Source: Aquila chrysaetos chrysaetos | Lineage: Eukaryota; Chordata; Aves; Accipitriformes; Accipitridae | DNA: 64,000 bases | NCBI RefSeq assembly: GCF_900496995.4 | Contig: NC_044006.1 | Coordinates: 43,113,620 to 43,177,619, forward strand | Direction: 5' to 3' | Shown here: one piece after another, positions 1 to 12,110 of the stretch | Position numbering within the stretch: the first letter of the stretch is position 1 | How the letters are laid out: each line of letters opens with the position of its first letter | Notes under the pieces: generated by a model | Told to the model about the DNA's origin: nothing | What the model saw: the letters and a program-made list of their open reading frames with translations, nothing else | Database searches by the model: none | Made by a program: the position numbers and the translations under genes

Positions 1-3000
1 CTCCACAAATACATCAGTTGTGGCAAAGGTAGAAAAGCCTCTGACCTTACCTAGCAAAGGAGAGATGTTTCCATGCTGTGCTCATGCTATCCAGCTATGC
101 TTGTAAGACTAAAATACTCTGTCAATAGCTGTTAAATTATAGCTCTTGACAAAAAACATAATTCCAACCTACCACATTTCTGCATAACTGAATCCTCTCT
201 TGAGCCAAGTCATACTCTGTCCAAATCTTCTGCAATTTTTCCAAGGAACACGGAACAGTGAGACATCCTTCTGTGACCACTTTTATGGCTTCTGAGAGCT
301 GCTCCCCAAAACAACTGTTCTTCCTTGTGTGCCTAAGTTGTAAGGAGGAAACAATATTTTACCAGTATTTTTTTTTCCAGTAACTCAAGCAGTTTAAAAA
401 TCAAAGCTATTCAGACCCCCTGAACATACAAATTTTGAGATAGCACCTGCCTAATAACCTAGGTCCTTTCAAAAGGTAGCAGCTGCAATTTGTCTCATTC
501 AGCTATTAAATCTTTTTTTAAGGAAGGACCAAGAATACATTCATTATACCTCACTATTAACGAGGCTGTACGTGGAAATTCTCTCCTGCTCTTAATTTCT
601 CTTTTGTCCTATTTCCCCCCTTGGTTTTTTGTTTGGTTTTTTTTTCACCCATCTTCCACGAACACATACACCAATATACACATTCCTTCTTAAAGGAGCT
701 CATGGTCATTCCTATTTCAAGTCTTCTTCCCACTGCAGTTTTGTCCCTTCCTTTAAAACCAGAAGGGTAATTTGGGCTACCATAAGAGATAAACCTCTCA
801 CAGCAATACAGATACCTAAGGAACTCTGACTACCCAGTTACTTTTAACAACTAGCTCCGTTTAGTAATTAGCATCTTTCTTGAAGATGGAATTGAAAGCT
901 CTTCTTGCAACAGCTACGGTAAAGGAGCAGAAGTGAATTGAAGTCATCTGATAAACATTGAGAAGCATACAACAGAAATTCCAGTGTGAGCTTCCAAAAA
1001 GCTCAGGTTTCACCCTTACTTTTGGGCAATACTCCCCTCTGTATACAACACTACATTTTTCTTAGAAAATTAACAAAACAAAACTTTTGGGAAAAAAGCA
1101 TGCAAGACTTCAAGAGATAAGCAGGGCAATGATAAATAGTATTTTAGAAAAAAAATACATACCTGACTTCTTTCAATGCCTTCACCTTAGCAGCCAAACT
1201 TCTCATTTTCGTTCCAATGTAAGTACGCAGGGTTTCCTCAAAACTTTCAGCAGTTTTCCTGGATGCTTCCTTCTCTCTCTGGATTATTTATTGTTTTTGG
1301 AGCAGTGTTTCAACAAACAGAGATAAAGATAGATGAAGAGTCAGCCAGGGTTACTAACGTGTGGACCACAATTTAGACTTTGAAAATTAGAGATAAACAC
1401 ACACATATGCATGTACACACACAGAGCTGGCCCTCCTAAAAACACTAACAAAATGCCTAGAAAGACATACAAACCACTGAGAACAATTTTATTTTCTTTA
1501 ATAGCCTCTTAAAGGTAAACGGTTCATTTATCTCCTCTCATTTCAGTAGTGATGTGTTCAAGTGTATTTCTTCAATTACTCCCTATTTGCTAGCAAGTCT
1601 TCAGACAATATGGAATTTTTTCTTCCCTTGCTAAAGAACTCCTACCCATTAGTTCACGGAAATCAAGTCCAGGACCTCACTAAACTCCTTACTCCCACCA
1701 CTACAACACCTCAAAGTGGTGCAGCAAAACAAGAACTCTCGCTGTACGTACAACCATCCTGACCTTCCTACAAGGAATATTCTTAAGACAAAATAAGGAA
1801 TATTCTTGACCCCAAAAAAGCCCACACACATCAGGCTATATCCCTCGAGAGGCAACCTAAATTTAAAAGCTCTTGCTCTCATACCACAGAGATGCTTTTA
1901 TAAACTCCACCTTACGTAATGAAACACAGTCTTTAAACGTTGTTAGTGTTTCAGACTCATTACATATTATATTAGAAAAACAAAAACACCAAGAAACAAA
2001 AAAAAAAAAACAACCATAGAAGGATTTAAATAGTTTTGTATTTGCAGATAAGCATCCAAAGTCTCATGACTGCAGGGTGTTTTGGTTTTTTTTTAAGTGC
2101 CTCTTAAAGCCACCATCACACACCACCCTTCTAAAACAAATCATTGCCTACCATAGTGTTTTGAGCAGGGAGCAAGTATTTTCTTACTTAAAAGAATATC
2201 CACAACCTTTCTTTTAAAGCAGTTTACTTGCATTCAACACAAAATAGTAATTAAAATTTGTAGAAATCAGTTTTTAAAAAAAAAAAAAAAAAAATCAGAC
2301 TATATGTAAGAAATGCTTCTAGGAATTCCTTGTATTCAAGTATTTTTTCTTAGCTGCAGACATGTATTCTGTTGCTTGTTAATTTAGTTTGCATAGAAAT
2401 GCACAAACATCATATCTTCAGTGGACAGAGAATCTGTGCAGTGACAGGTTAGTATATGTAGAAACACAGGTGTTCTAGGCAGAGGTAACCAAGTAGCAAA
2501 GCTGGTTATGAGTAGTTTTATTCTGCAAGAGAGAAAAAGGAAACAGCTGTTTGCAAGTTCAGGTTTGGGAGTGTCAAAGGGTTATACACATCAGCAGATT
2601 TTCCTTTCGTATCTGTAGAGATGAGAGTTTGCCCAACATTTTTCTGAGTTCATGGAAACATCACAATCTTTCACACAATCTCTTCTTACTACTGCTGTTT
2701 ATCACACTTAAAAACATTCACAGCATTTTTAAGTCTATCAGTAACTATTACTAGGTACTGTGCTTCTCGGATAGTGCTAGGAACTTCCCCTGGAAAGAAA
2801 CATAAGCACCTTTTCTATTAAGCAGCAATTAAGGAAATAATAATTTTTATCCAGTTCTAAAATTCCACAGCTACTATGATTCTGTGATGCTTAGGAATTT
2901 TCAGCCCAACACACAAAAAGCTCTTTTTCCCTCTAAGTGAAAAAAAGGCAAGGATTACATCCTTATACACAAAGCATGTTCTTAATCACAAAGCGCAAAA

Positions 3001-6000
3001 CTCCACGTTCCAACTGAACGCCTACAACCAAACCAGCAGTTGCATCAAGCACGGTGGCAAGCCAGTATGTACACCAAGGGGAGCTAGGGTCCAACCTGGA
3101 CTGCAAATGTGTGCTAGCACACATTGACAGCATCTCCCTGCATCAGGGCAAGAGAAGTCTTCACGCAACCAGATAAATCCTGCTGTATTCCAAACAACAG
3201 TGCACAGCTGAACTGCAGTACGACGAAACCGTAACACAGAAGCATTGTCAGAAACATTTGCAACAAGGAGAGAAGCATCCTCTTTGCATTTCCACATACC
3301 TGAAGTTCACATTTCAGCTGTTGAACCTTCAGTTCTAATTCCTTCTGCCTCTGCAAGAGATTTACATTCTCCCTTCTGAGAACTTCTTTCTCTTCAGACA
3401 GCTTCTGATCTGGTCTTATATCTGCCAAGCTGGTGTCTGACACTGAGGTAGAAGCTAGCATTTTTTCCCTTTTCAAAATGAATTAAGAGGAATTAATTAA
3501 AAAAAAAAAACCACAAAAACAAAAACACCCACCACATGCATTCTTTCATGCTATTTTAATTTCAGTAATGACTACAGAACACCACATCAAAAAGACTATA
3601 GAAGCACCTACAGAATCATGCTTTGCTTCTTCAGAATTTGTATCCCTCTCCACACCAGTCTTTACAAGACTGTTACACAACACTATGGAAAAAAATACAT
3701 CATTTGAAGACAACCTTTTATATGTTTTCATAGTCACTAACTCAAAAGTCTTTCCCATCCAAAAAACATCTTATGATACCACACTGCAGACCCAGAAAAG
3801 TCAAGGTCTGTTGTAATTCATCTTCTACCTACTAAATAAGCCAAAGCGCTTTAACGTTAGTGTTTTGGATCTACACCCTAGAAGTTATTTTTATAACCAA
3901 GAATAGTGATGCGAAGTTATCTGTCTCAGAGTACTGTGACAGTACTGTACAGTACCAAAGCTCCACTAGACCCTACATCAAATTCATCCTCAGCTGCATG
4001 GCTTTGGTTACAGCCTAGCTTCTTTCTTTCTCAATTTCCTTCGCAGGCATACCACCCCAAAAATGCCTGCAACATGCAAAAAGTTAAAGGATGCCAGAAC
4101 ATACAGAAATAGAATAGTGAATCTGCTGGCTGCCGGCGGCTCGGGCCAGTCAGGATAGCGTTGTACACAAAAGCATCTCAATGCTGCATGCCACCAAAAA
4201 AAAAAAAAAAAAAAAAAAAAAAGAAGCTATTTATTTTTTTAAATTAGATTCAGAGTGTATCTGTAACTCAGAAAACAGGGCAGATGAGACTATCAAAATA
4301 ATTCAGGATGAGGCACTTTACTATAAGAGCACTTCATTTCATCTTAGTATTTGTTAACAGCTTAGACTTGCCTAAATGATCTAATTGTAAAATAGATTTG
4401 GATACCATGCCAGTATGTGGAAGGGTGTGCCCTTAGGTGAGTCATTGAAACACTGGAGAAGCTCAAATTATGGAACATTAGCAAACCCTAAACAAGTTGT
4501 TTTGGAGAACATTACTTCTTACACCATCTCAACTTTCTGAATGCCAAGTACCATCTTTCCCACCCACAAACATTTTTCTCAGCAGCCTGTTACCATGGCA
4601 ATCCTAGAAACTGTAGGACAAGTCTCTTTAAAAAGATTTCTGACAACAACTGTAACCGCCAGCTTACCATCACCACTTGTCAATGTAATTACAAGCTGCA
4701 GAAACACCGTTATCCCCCAAAGTTTACTTCAAACAGTGATTGCTGGCTTTATTTCTTATAAGCACATTGTTACATTCCTAAACAAATAAATCAGCAAAGT
4801 ATGTTTGTCCTGCTAGGCAAGTGTACTTTTACATTCCACATCTGTGTCCAGTGAGTTTTTAATAGAGGTACAAAAAGTCTTAAGCACAAGCCTATGGAAA
4901 TTACACAGATGCTAAAACAAACATCATTGCATTGCCTATCGCTGCAAAATCTGCTAGTGGCCCAGTGTCCCACAACCTTTGCTCTCAGCTAAGCTTTCTG
5001 CTATCTTCTCCTCTGCTTACTAGCTGCTACCCCTTTCTTCTTTTTCAAAATCTTGCATTAAGATACATAAGAACAGTTTGTCTCTGGAAATCAAATGAGG
5101 AAGAACAGGATATCAAATTAGCAACAACAGTAATGAACAGTTTTCTACATACTACTGTCCCAATTCCCACCACCACAGCGCACGCGTGCGCGCGCACACA
5201 CACGCACGCTTCCCTTCCATTGAGTACCAGTATTACTTGCTGCTGGAAAGACAGAAATTGAACCTTGTATTTTAGATACTCATTTCCCCCTCCATCTTTT
5301 CATAAACCCACATCCCACCAACTAGCTAATCAGATCATTCATACAAAGTTTTCTATGACATCCCACTGCCTTACTTTGGGGCAAACATACGGTTTCCAGT
5401 AAAATTCCGATTCCTTGTGCTGGCAGCTACTTGGTCAAAGTACCCTCTTGAGGCACCGTACAGTGTGTGACCAGACCTGTTTATCAACAGTGGAACTGTA
5501 AGTTTTATCTTCTGATGCTGGTTTTGAACAACATCTGTTTTTTTCTCTTCCGCATCTTTAGTGTTTCCTGGAGATGTGCATTTTGCAGCAAACCCTGCCT
5601 TGGCCACCTCTTCCCCAATATCTGTTTTTTCACATTCTGCCTGGGCAATAATGGTACCATCTTTGTGCTTGGCTTTGTGACGTATTTTTATTTCTTTTTC
5701 AAAAACTAGGCTGCTCAAGAACTTCCTTCCCTGTTAAAAAAAAAAAAAAATACAATGAAGTCGTGTACTACACACTCTGAATACTTTTGGCTGAAATCAG
5801 CCATCTTTCTTTTAAGAAAAAGAGGACATGTTTAATACCAAAACCCAAAGAGCTGCACAGGTAAAGCCTATGTTTAACACATTTATTCTGAAACAATGCT
5901 GTATCTGTGCAGCTACAACTGTACCTGATCTAATCACTGCCAATGCCAGACTGGACTTCAACACCAATAGTTCTCCCTCTATGTTCAGCTTTGAAGAATT

Positions 6001-9000
6001 CAGTACCATTTATAAGTGACAGAAGTTCCAAGTCCCATCAACTCTCAAGAGAAGCTGGCAACTAGGTTATCCAAGTCTTTTAGAGGATACTAGACCAACT
6101 ATTTAACAGTATTATACAAAACAGTATGAAAAAAATATTCTGATTCTTACATTTTTTAACAGCCTTTCAATAAGTGGTCCAGAAGTTGAAATAGAACATA
6201 GCGACGAATTATAATGCATATGTATCTACCTTACTGAAACTACTCATTTAGAAAGTGGAAAATGCCAAAATTGGCAGCTATCAGTTTCATGAGTAATATC
6301 AAGGAAAAACAGCTTTGAAAGACTGGGGAATGCACTCAAGACCTTCACAAGACATCTGGGAGGAAGTTATCTTTTATTAACAGGGTTTTTTTCTTTTTGC
6401 CCCACCACTTCTGAAAACAACCTGGTTTTGCTGGAAATTAAGAACGGAGGGGGTAGGGGCAGAAAAGCTACACAGCGCAAGCAAATAAAGCTTTAGCTCA
6501 AGGAACAAGAACTGTTTAAAAAAAAAAAAAAAAAACCAAAAAAAAAAACACCACACAAACAAAACCCCAGGGAATTGAGAACAGAGATTTTCATCTGTCT
6601 TAAGTGATCACATTAAGCAATGTCACTAGGACCCCAGGGACGAGACCATACACAAGGGGTCTCAGGATCTCCTCTAAACGATAGAGGGATACAACAAGGC
6701 AAGCAGGACAGCCATCTCCTGCCTCCTCCTCGTCCAGCAACTGCTGCTCCCAAGCCACCGGCTGGAGAAGCACAGGCAGTCCCAGGGACAAGCCTTGAAG
6801 AAGCATGCTGTTAAGACTGTAAGTGGTGTCCCAGAAAGGGAGACCGCCACTAGTAAAACTCGAACAAGCGTCACCAGTGCCACTCAGAAGGGCTCAAAGA
6901 TTTTACCAGTCCTGTTGGCATCAGCTCCTGAGCTTTTCGTGTTCATTGCTGGCCAGGGACGAGAGGGTTCCTACTACCACTCACATTCACCTGCTATTCT
7001 CTCTCTCCTCACCAGAAGTTTGTACAGCACCCAGGCACGCGGCGTTCAAGCAGCTCACAGATGTAAGTGAATTTATTGCAGTTTCTGTGACCAAGGGAGG
7101 TATTTTTCCCTCTGAAGGGAAAGAAACAGAGGTACTTTGTTTCCTCAGTGCTAGAACAAACTCAGGTCAGTCAGAAATAGGCCTGAGGCTCTGAAGATGG
7201 CAAAAGCATACTCTAAAAATCACCCCCCAGCATAACCTGAACCGTTTTTGACAAAACCATTTTAGTTTCTAGAGTATGTTCAGGGTAAGAGATCAGACGC
7301 TCCTTCCCAGCATGCCCTGCCTTCACAGTTAAACATCCAGCTCTTAAAATACTCCTCCTGGTGACACTGTGCTGATACTTGGCAGCACCTGTTACAGATC
7401 TCATCATCTAAATGCTTCAAAATCTGTTACTCACCTGGTCAAACATGTTTAAGTTCTGATGAGTTGGTATCTGCAGTCCCCAGAGCGTGTACTTCTTGGC
7501 AATACTCGGACATTGCAAGTTTGGTGGAATTTCAACTATGTCTGATCTATTCAGAACCTCAGAATTTCCATAGTCAATGTACAATACCTGACACTGCAAC
7601 AATAATATAAATCAGCAGAGGTTGCACAAACCTCCCACAGAAATATGCGCTGACAGCTACTAGAATATAAGCATTTTAACACATATGCATGTTGCAGAGA
7701 TCAGAATCTTCCATACTAAGCCTAGACACCCTTCAGAGGAAGGAACCGAGTTAGAGAAATCTCTTAAGTTGGCACCTGTCTAAAAGCTTAGCGACAAAAC
7801 TTTAAGAAAACAGATCTTTGCTGGCAATTTTGTTTTTCTCTAAAGGCTATGACTAAGAAGCAATACAGAAGACTTTCTTCAATGGACATACATGCAATCT
7901 AACGTTTTCAAGCCAACCAGCCTGTTTCGAAATTATCATTTTAAATAGGAATTATTAGCCTTCTGTATCAGTCACTGAATGCTGATTAACAACTCTTTCA
8001 GGTCATTTGCATCAGTGCTAACATGTCACACGAAGGCTGCCATTTTCACCACTCAGAAGTTTTGTTACATTGCTTAACAACATTAACTACCACTCATTGT
8101 ATCTCCCGATAAAGAGATTCAACTGCACTTCACAAGTATGTCATGTTTTGCCAGTATTTTCATCAGCATTTTCCAAAATTACAGGTCACTTGGAAGTCAT
8201 GTCCCACATGTTAATTTCACTGTTTTTAAATGCATTCACACAGAAAGTTTCAAAAAGAGGAGGAGTTGCATTTATTTCTATCATCCTGCAGGTAAAACTG
8301 ATACAATTAAAGACTTAAAAAAAAAAAAAAAAAAAAAAAGGTTCCTGCCTTTTCGTTGTTGATCACTCGCTGTACCATACATCTGTACCAACATCCATCT
8401 TCAGAAAAACACCCACCATAAATCTGGAAATTAGGAAAAAAAGATCAAGAACAGCATTCTGAAAATACAAGCATACCTCAAAATGGTTATTTGTAATACA
8501 TTACAAATTTTATTTTCACACTCTCCTATAATTATCCCAACAGCGGTATGAAAACAAAGTAATGCATTTGATATCCTATCTCTCATAACAATATATGCTA
8601 GATGCTTCAAAAACATAATCCTCTACTCCAAAAACAAGAGCTCAAAGAAAATTTTGCAACTAGAAAAACACCAACATTTTACACAGCAGACTCCCATTGC
8701 TTTTCTGTTAATGTATTGCTACAATATTTTATTGACACTGATGGCTTAGTAAGCCCAACAAAGGAAGAAGCCAGTCACACCACAAACATGCTGGGTTTGC
8801 TCTTGGTGCATTTTCTTCCTTTTCAAGAGGAATGCAGAAGGTCCTGCACACACAAACAGTTCAAACAAATCGTTTTATTTAAAACTTACTTTGCAATAAG
8901 CCATCAGTAGTTCACACACAAAAACAAAAGTTGCCATCGCTCTTTGTATGCTTCTCATTTTAGAGAATACAACTGCTATTAAACATGTCCTTGTTAAGAG

Positions 9001-11203
9001 TACTCTTAAGAGTACTTTGTCCAGCACATTTAACATTACAGGTTTTTGTAAGATCTTCCACACTTCTTGAGATGGAGCAAAGAATCACTTCTCTGAAAAA
9101 GCCTTGCTCTCTTGTTAAAGACAACCCATTATGTATACTGGACAACAAAAGAGAATTCAGCATTCTGTGTATTACCTTCCTGTAGTATTTCCTGAGTGTT
9201 AAAAAAACAACTATAGTTGCATCATTTAGCTGAAGTCTGAAGTGCAGAAAGATTTAAACTTGTTCACACAAAATAAGTGTTTTCTTCAGGAAATCCAGCA
9301 GTTCTTAAATAGGTCTTAACAGAATATAACCCACAGCATAATCAAAGATCGAGAAAATACCTAAGAAAATGGTTGCACAGAATTAAGGCTTTTACATCTA
9401 GGTGAAAAACAAACTCCACATACACACGACCTACTTACCTTACTAAAATCAGGTGTGCCAAAAACTGCATTAGCCCGAGGACAAGCTTCTGCCAGCGCAC
9501 AACTTAATTTCAAGAGGTCATTGCATCTACTGACATCCTAAGTGTGGAGAGAGGGTATGAGTTATTAACTGTCAGTTTTAATAGATACTTGATGGCTTTT
9601 AACAGCCAAAAATTAAATCAAAACAGTTGCACTGCTATTGAGGCAAGTAACGCCCCACCTTAAGCTTTCAATCTTCATGATTTTAGTTGCATTGGTAAGC
9701 TGCTCTCATTTTCTTCCAAAAATTAATGAAATGGATCAGGGGCAGGTAAGGTACCCCAGAGAAACAGTTCGCAACTAACGTTTCTAACAGTTTAATTACC
9801 AGCTTCTGCAATCAGTATGCAGATCTTACTTATCAATACATCCTCACAAATTTTAGTATGTATTTGGTGTTCTTTTTCTTTCTCTCCTTAATACAAGGAG
9901 ACAACAGCTCTGGCATACCCCTCGCTCTCTTTACATGCAAGACTTGGGTTTTGGTTTGGCTGAGAGAAGCAGTGTCCTTCCAGTTACAACTTGGTATCTG
10001 AACCACTGTAAGAATGGGTCAATTCCAGTAACACAGCATTTATTAGACAACATTCTACTCGCAATTCAAAGGAAAGGATCCAGAACTTAGAGCAGGAAAG
10101 AAAACACTAGTGCAACTAAACATTTTGTTAACCTTAGAAGTACACTCCTAACTTTTGTACCTTACAATATTAAACAAAACACTGTGACTGAGTCTCAGAA
10201 TGCCAGGGTAAGAATATAAAGAAGAATTACCTATGACTATTACATCTTAAAATCCCTTTATCAGAAGAAGCTATTCCATGAACAGAATGAGTAAAGTTTG
10301 GTCCCCCTCCCCAGATTCCTATTAGGGACATAACAACCAGCATTACCACCTCCAACTGGCTCAAAACTACACACGCGTTGACTAATACGCACACACCAAT
10401 TAGCCCACAGACCAAACAGAAAAGGCAAGCTTTGGTACTCCTGATTTTCCCCTCCCGCTGCTGCACCCCCCACATTAGTGAAAACTATTCATTGTTTTGT
10501 TTTTTTACTTTTCCTCAGTCCTCCTGTCCAACATCCTCCTGCCCATCTACACAAAACTTTAAAGGACCTAGCATCTTTGAACCATCTCCATGTCAAGCTT
10601 CATTAAAACTGCCCCAAATGCTCAGCTGTTACGAGTAGGGGATCCTGCCCCTGCAGGGCTCCACCTGCCTTCTACAGTATTCTTCAGTAAACAGCAAATA
10701 TTTTAAGCCTAATTTTTTTTTTTTGGCCTACCAAATATTCAAGAAAACCCAACTACAATTCAAATGGATGGATGGATAAACAATTCTTTTTGACATTTCA
10801 GAAAAGAATAACTGATTTCAGTTTAAAAGGGAACAATAATACTTGCAATTCTGAATCCAAATTAACTGTTTTTCCCCCAACATCAAATGCTATCATTTAT
10901 TATTACTTCTACAGAAATCTGGGTGTGGGGGGGAGGAAAAGATTAAACATCTCAGTTAAAATCAAATAGTTCTCTGAATTCACCTGTGCCCAAAATGTTA
11001 CAGCATCTTCAACGTGGCAGCCCACAACATCTTCAACTTGAGGGGAAAGAAAAGAAAAAAAGATTTAAATCATTCTCAGATGCGATTTAAATTAAGATTA
11101 TGGGTTGTGTGGTCATTATTTTTTTGTTAAACCACCTCGCGTTACCTTTGCCATAGTCTGCGTCTCCATCCATGACAACAGATTCTGAAACATTACAAGA
11201 TAT
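1..11203 (-). CDS. STK31: STK31, 5' part of the gene (Tudor and coiled-coil region), 3' end outside window
   Basis: Nine minus-strand coding exons join in frame: 11146-11203 (start of exon uncertain), 10984-11036, 9439-9537, 8349-8423, 7435-7593, 5375-5730, 3300-3468, 1163-1278 and 173-332. From the first ATG (11173-11171) they give 405 codons. The translation follows human STK31 throughout, including the Tudor-type core YIDYGN and the following NRSDIVEIP, then DIGEEV and a Lys/Glu-rich coiled coil. STK31 is a testis/germ-cell Tudor protein with a C-terminal kinase-like domain (established for the family); that domain is encoded beyond position 1, so kinase residues cannot be judged here. The Tudor fold is expected to bind methylated arginine, as in piRNA-pathway proteins (family inference). 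Introns are ordinary and AT-rich. One of them uses a GC donor (after 8349). FAM221A lies upstream in the same orientation. Confidence 0.93.
173..332 (-). CDS. STK31: STK31 coding exon, last one inside the window
   Basis: A 160-nt exon with acceptor AACTTAG and donor GTG|GTAGG. It encodes RHTRKNSCFGEQLSEAIKVV (the first codon is split with the previous exon) and then TEGC...IWTEYDLAQERIQLCRNV. It is equivalent to human RHVDISVRFGKDLSDAIQ...IWAEYSLAQENIKTCEYV, with equal spacing. Positions 1-172 are the start of the next intron; I see no exon there. Confidence 0.92.
1163..1278 (-). CDS. STK31: STK31 coding exon, coiled coil
   Basis: A 116-nt exon with acceptor AATCCAG and donor TCAG|GTATGT. 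It encodes REKEASRKTAESFEETLRTY and continues with GTKMRSLAAKVKALKEV, matching human LEYTLKTYIDTRMKNLAAK. An in-frame TAA sits just upstream of the acceptor, which fixes the exon start. Confidence 0.9.
3300..3468 (-). CDS. STK31: STK31 coding exon, start of coiled coil
   Basis: A 169-nt exon encoding ...DIRPDQKLSEEKEVLRRENV and ...KELELKVQQLKCELQ, matching human DQKLIEEN...LELKVEQIAQELQ. The donor is CAG|GTATGT. The acceptor chosen, TTTTGAAAAG, is weak, but it is the only AG found that keeps the frame with the preceding phase-2 donor. Confidence 0.85.
4196..4222. repeat. A27 homopolymer
   Basis: Uninterrupted run of 27 A on the plus strand in an STK31 intron. Confidence 0.9.
5375..5730 (-). 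CDS. STK31: STK31 coding exon after the Tudor domain
   Basis: A 356-nt exon starting GRKFLSSLVFEKEIK after an acceptor with a long T run and ending MFAP before AA|GTAAGG (phase 2). The first half (FEKEIKIRHKA, GTIIAQAE, DIGEEV, GFAAKC) follows human STK31 closely. The second half is poorly conserved linker sequence. Confidence 0.93.
6600..7070. other. GC-richer patch inside an STK31 intron, unassigned
   Basis: The intron between the exons at 5375-5730 and 7435-7593 is AT-rich except here, where CCTCCTCCTCGTCCAGC-like, proline-codon-rich sequence appears. Both strands give short open frames but none matches a protein I know, and no paired splice sites stand out. It could be an old repeat or retrocopy fragment. 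Confidence 0.3.
7435..7593 (-). CDS. STK31: STK31 coding exon, Tudor core
   Basis: A 159-nt phase 0-0 exon with acceptor TTGTTGCAG and donor CAG|GTGAGT. It encodes CQVLYIDYGNSEVLNRSDIV and then EIPPNLQCPSIAKKYTLWGL. The YIDYGN motif is the Tudor-domain signature; alignment with human STK31 is very strong. Confidence 0.96.
8349..8423 (-). CDS. STK31: STK31 coding exon within the Tudor domain, ends at a GC donor
   Basis: A 75-nt phase 0-0 exon that encodes IYGGCFSEDGCWYRCMV then QRVINNEK, matching the human Tudor segment (GGLFSEDQCWYRCKV). Its acceptor is TTTCCAG. No GT is available at the required end: frame and homology place the boundary after ...GAAAAG, followed by GCAGG, so a GC-AG intron is implied. 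A 23-nt A run on the plus strand (T run in the transcript) lies 9 nt further down the intron. Confidence 0.88.
9439..9537 (-). CDS. STK31: STK31 coding exon, N-terminal side of the Tudor domain
   Basis: A 99-nt phase 0-0 exon with acceptor TTAG and donor AAG|GTAAGT. It encodes 33 residues beginning DVSRCNDLLKLSC and ending TPDFSK, matching the human stretch between FWAQ and KIYGG. Confidence 0.88.
10984..11036 (-). CDS. STK31: STK31 coding exon (VEDVVG...FWAQ)
   Basis: A 53-nt exon with acceptor CTCAAG and donor CAG|GTG. It encodes EDVVGCHVEDAVTFWAQ, nearly identical to human STK31 just upstream of the Tudor domain. The phases fit both neighbours (1 in, 0 out). Confidence 0.92.
11146..11203 (-). 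CDS. STK31: STK31 first recognisable coding exon
   Basis: Read on the minus strand, the segment ends AAAG before a GTAAC donor and encodes ESVVMDGDADYGK, comparable with the human N-terminus around ESVSF...QMDEDTHYDK. The ATG at 11173-11171 is the likely start seen here. The upstream boundary is ambiguous: acceptors exist at 11204 (CTGTAG) and at 11185 (TTTCAG), and a further 5' exon in the CpG island could add residues. The donor is phase 1 and joins the next exon to give Val-Glu-Asp. Confidence 0.75.
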
Positions 11204-11239
11204 CTACAGTTAAAGGAGAAATTACGGTTTTCTTCCAGA

Positions 11240-12110
11240 GGCCCGTGGCACAGGGAGGCACACACACCCGCCTCGCAGGCCCACGCGACTTCTCCCCGCC
11301 CCGAACACGACGAGACAGGTTCGCTGCTTCGTGGGCTCCAGCCCTCCTACCGCCTCACCCCCACGCTTCTCCTCAGCCCTTCTCCCCGCCAACGGAGAGG
11401 CACCCGTTTCTCGAGCGAAAAACGCTTTTTTACGCGAAGACGCGCCGTAAGGCTGGCACGGCCGCGACTTCCCGCCAGCAGAGCAGGGTCCCCTCCTCAC
11501 CGCGCAGCCCCGCGCCCATGGGGACCCCCGGCAGCGAGGGACGGGCGCCGGCCTCCCCGCCACGGAGCGGCCGCGGCGCGACCTGAGGCAGCCGGCCCCG
11601 CTCGGAGGGGAACGGGCCCCGCCGCGGACAGCACGTGCTCCCGCCGCCGCCCCTCAACGCCCGCCGCCGGCCCTGCGCATGCGGCCGCCGGCCCGGCCCG
11701 GCCCGGCCCCGGCGGGTTCTTCAGCGCGGCCCCCGCCCGCGCGGTGCCTCCCCTCCCTCGGTGGCGGCCCTCGGGAGGTGCGCCCTGCCTGCGCCCGCCC
11801 GCCGGCAAGCCCTCGCCTCAGCCTCAGCCCCAGCCAGCCCACCCGGCGCAGGGGCCGCGGATGCTCTCCAGAGCTCGTAGGCACCAGGCTTTGCCTGCAA
11901 CTCCGTGACTGCGTGCCCCGATGCGTCCCTCAGCGCACAAAAGGGCGGCGATGGGTGCGTGCCGGCCCTGCATCCGAGGCACGAAGGAAGCAGCAGCAGC
12001 AGGGAGGCTCCTGCGCGGACGAGGCCCTCTCCGCAGGCCTCCCTGCTCCCTTCGCTCGTGTTCCTCCGACTGCCCTTGTCCGACGCGTCGGTGCTCGTCC
12101 CTGGGTTTCG
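11240..12110 (-). promoter_or_regulatory. STK31: CpG-island promoter of STK31
   Basis: The segment is very GC- and CpG-rich in contrast to flanking AT-rich DNA and lies directly upstream of the first recognisable STK31 exon. It contains an NRF1-type TGCGCATGCG at 11674-11683 and many GC boxes. The precise start site and any untranslated first exon cannot be read from sequence alone. Several long open frames here are composition artefacts. Confidence 0.8.

Noticed and set aside
1-60. Possible further STK31 exon at the left edge
   Set aside because: The minus-strand translation does not match the STK31 region that follows RNV, and no matching donor was seen.
5175-5210. Mixed CA/CG dinucleotide run that resembled a regulatory repeat
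   Set aside because: A short imperfect microsatellite in an STK31 intron; nothing links it to a function.
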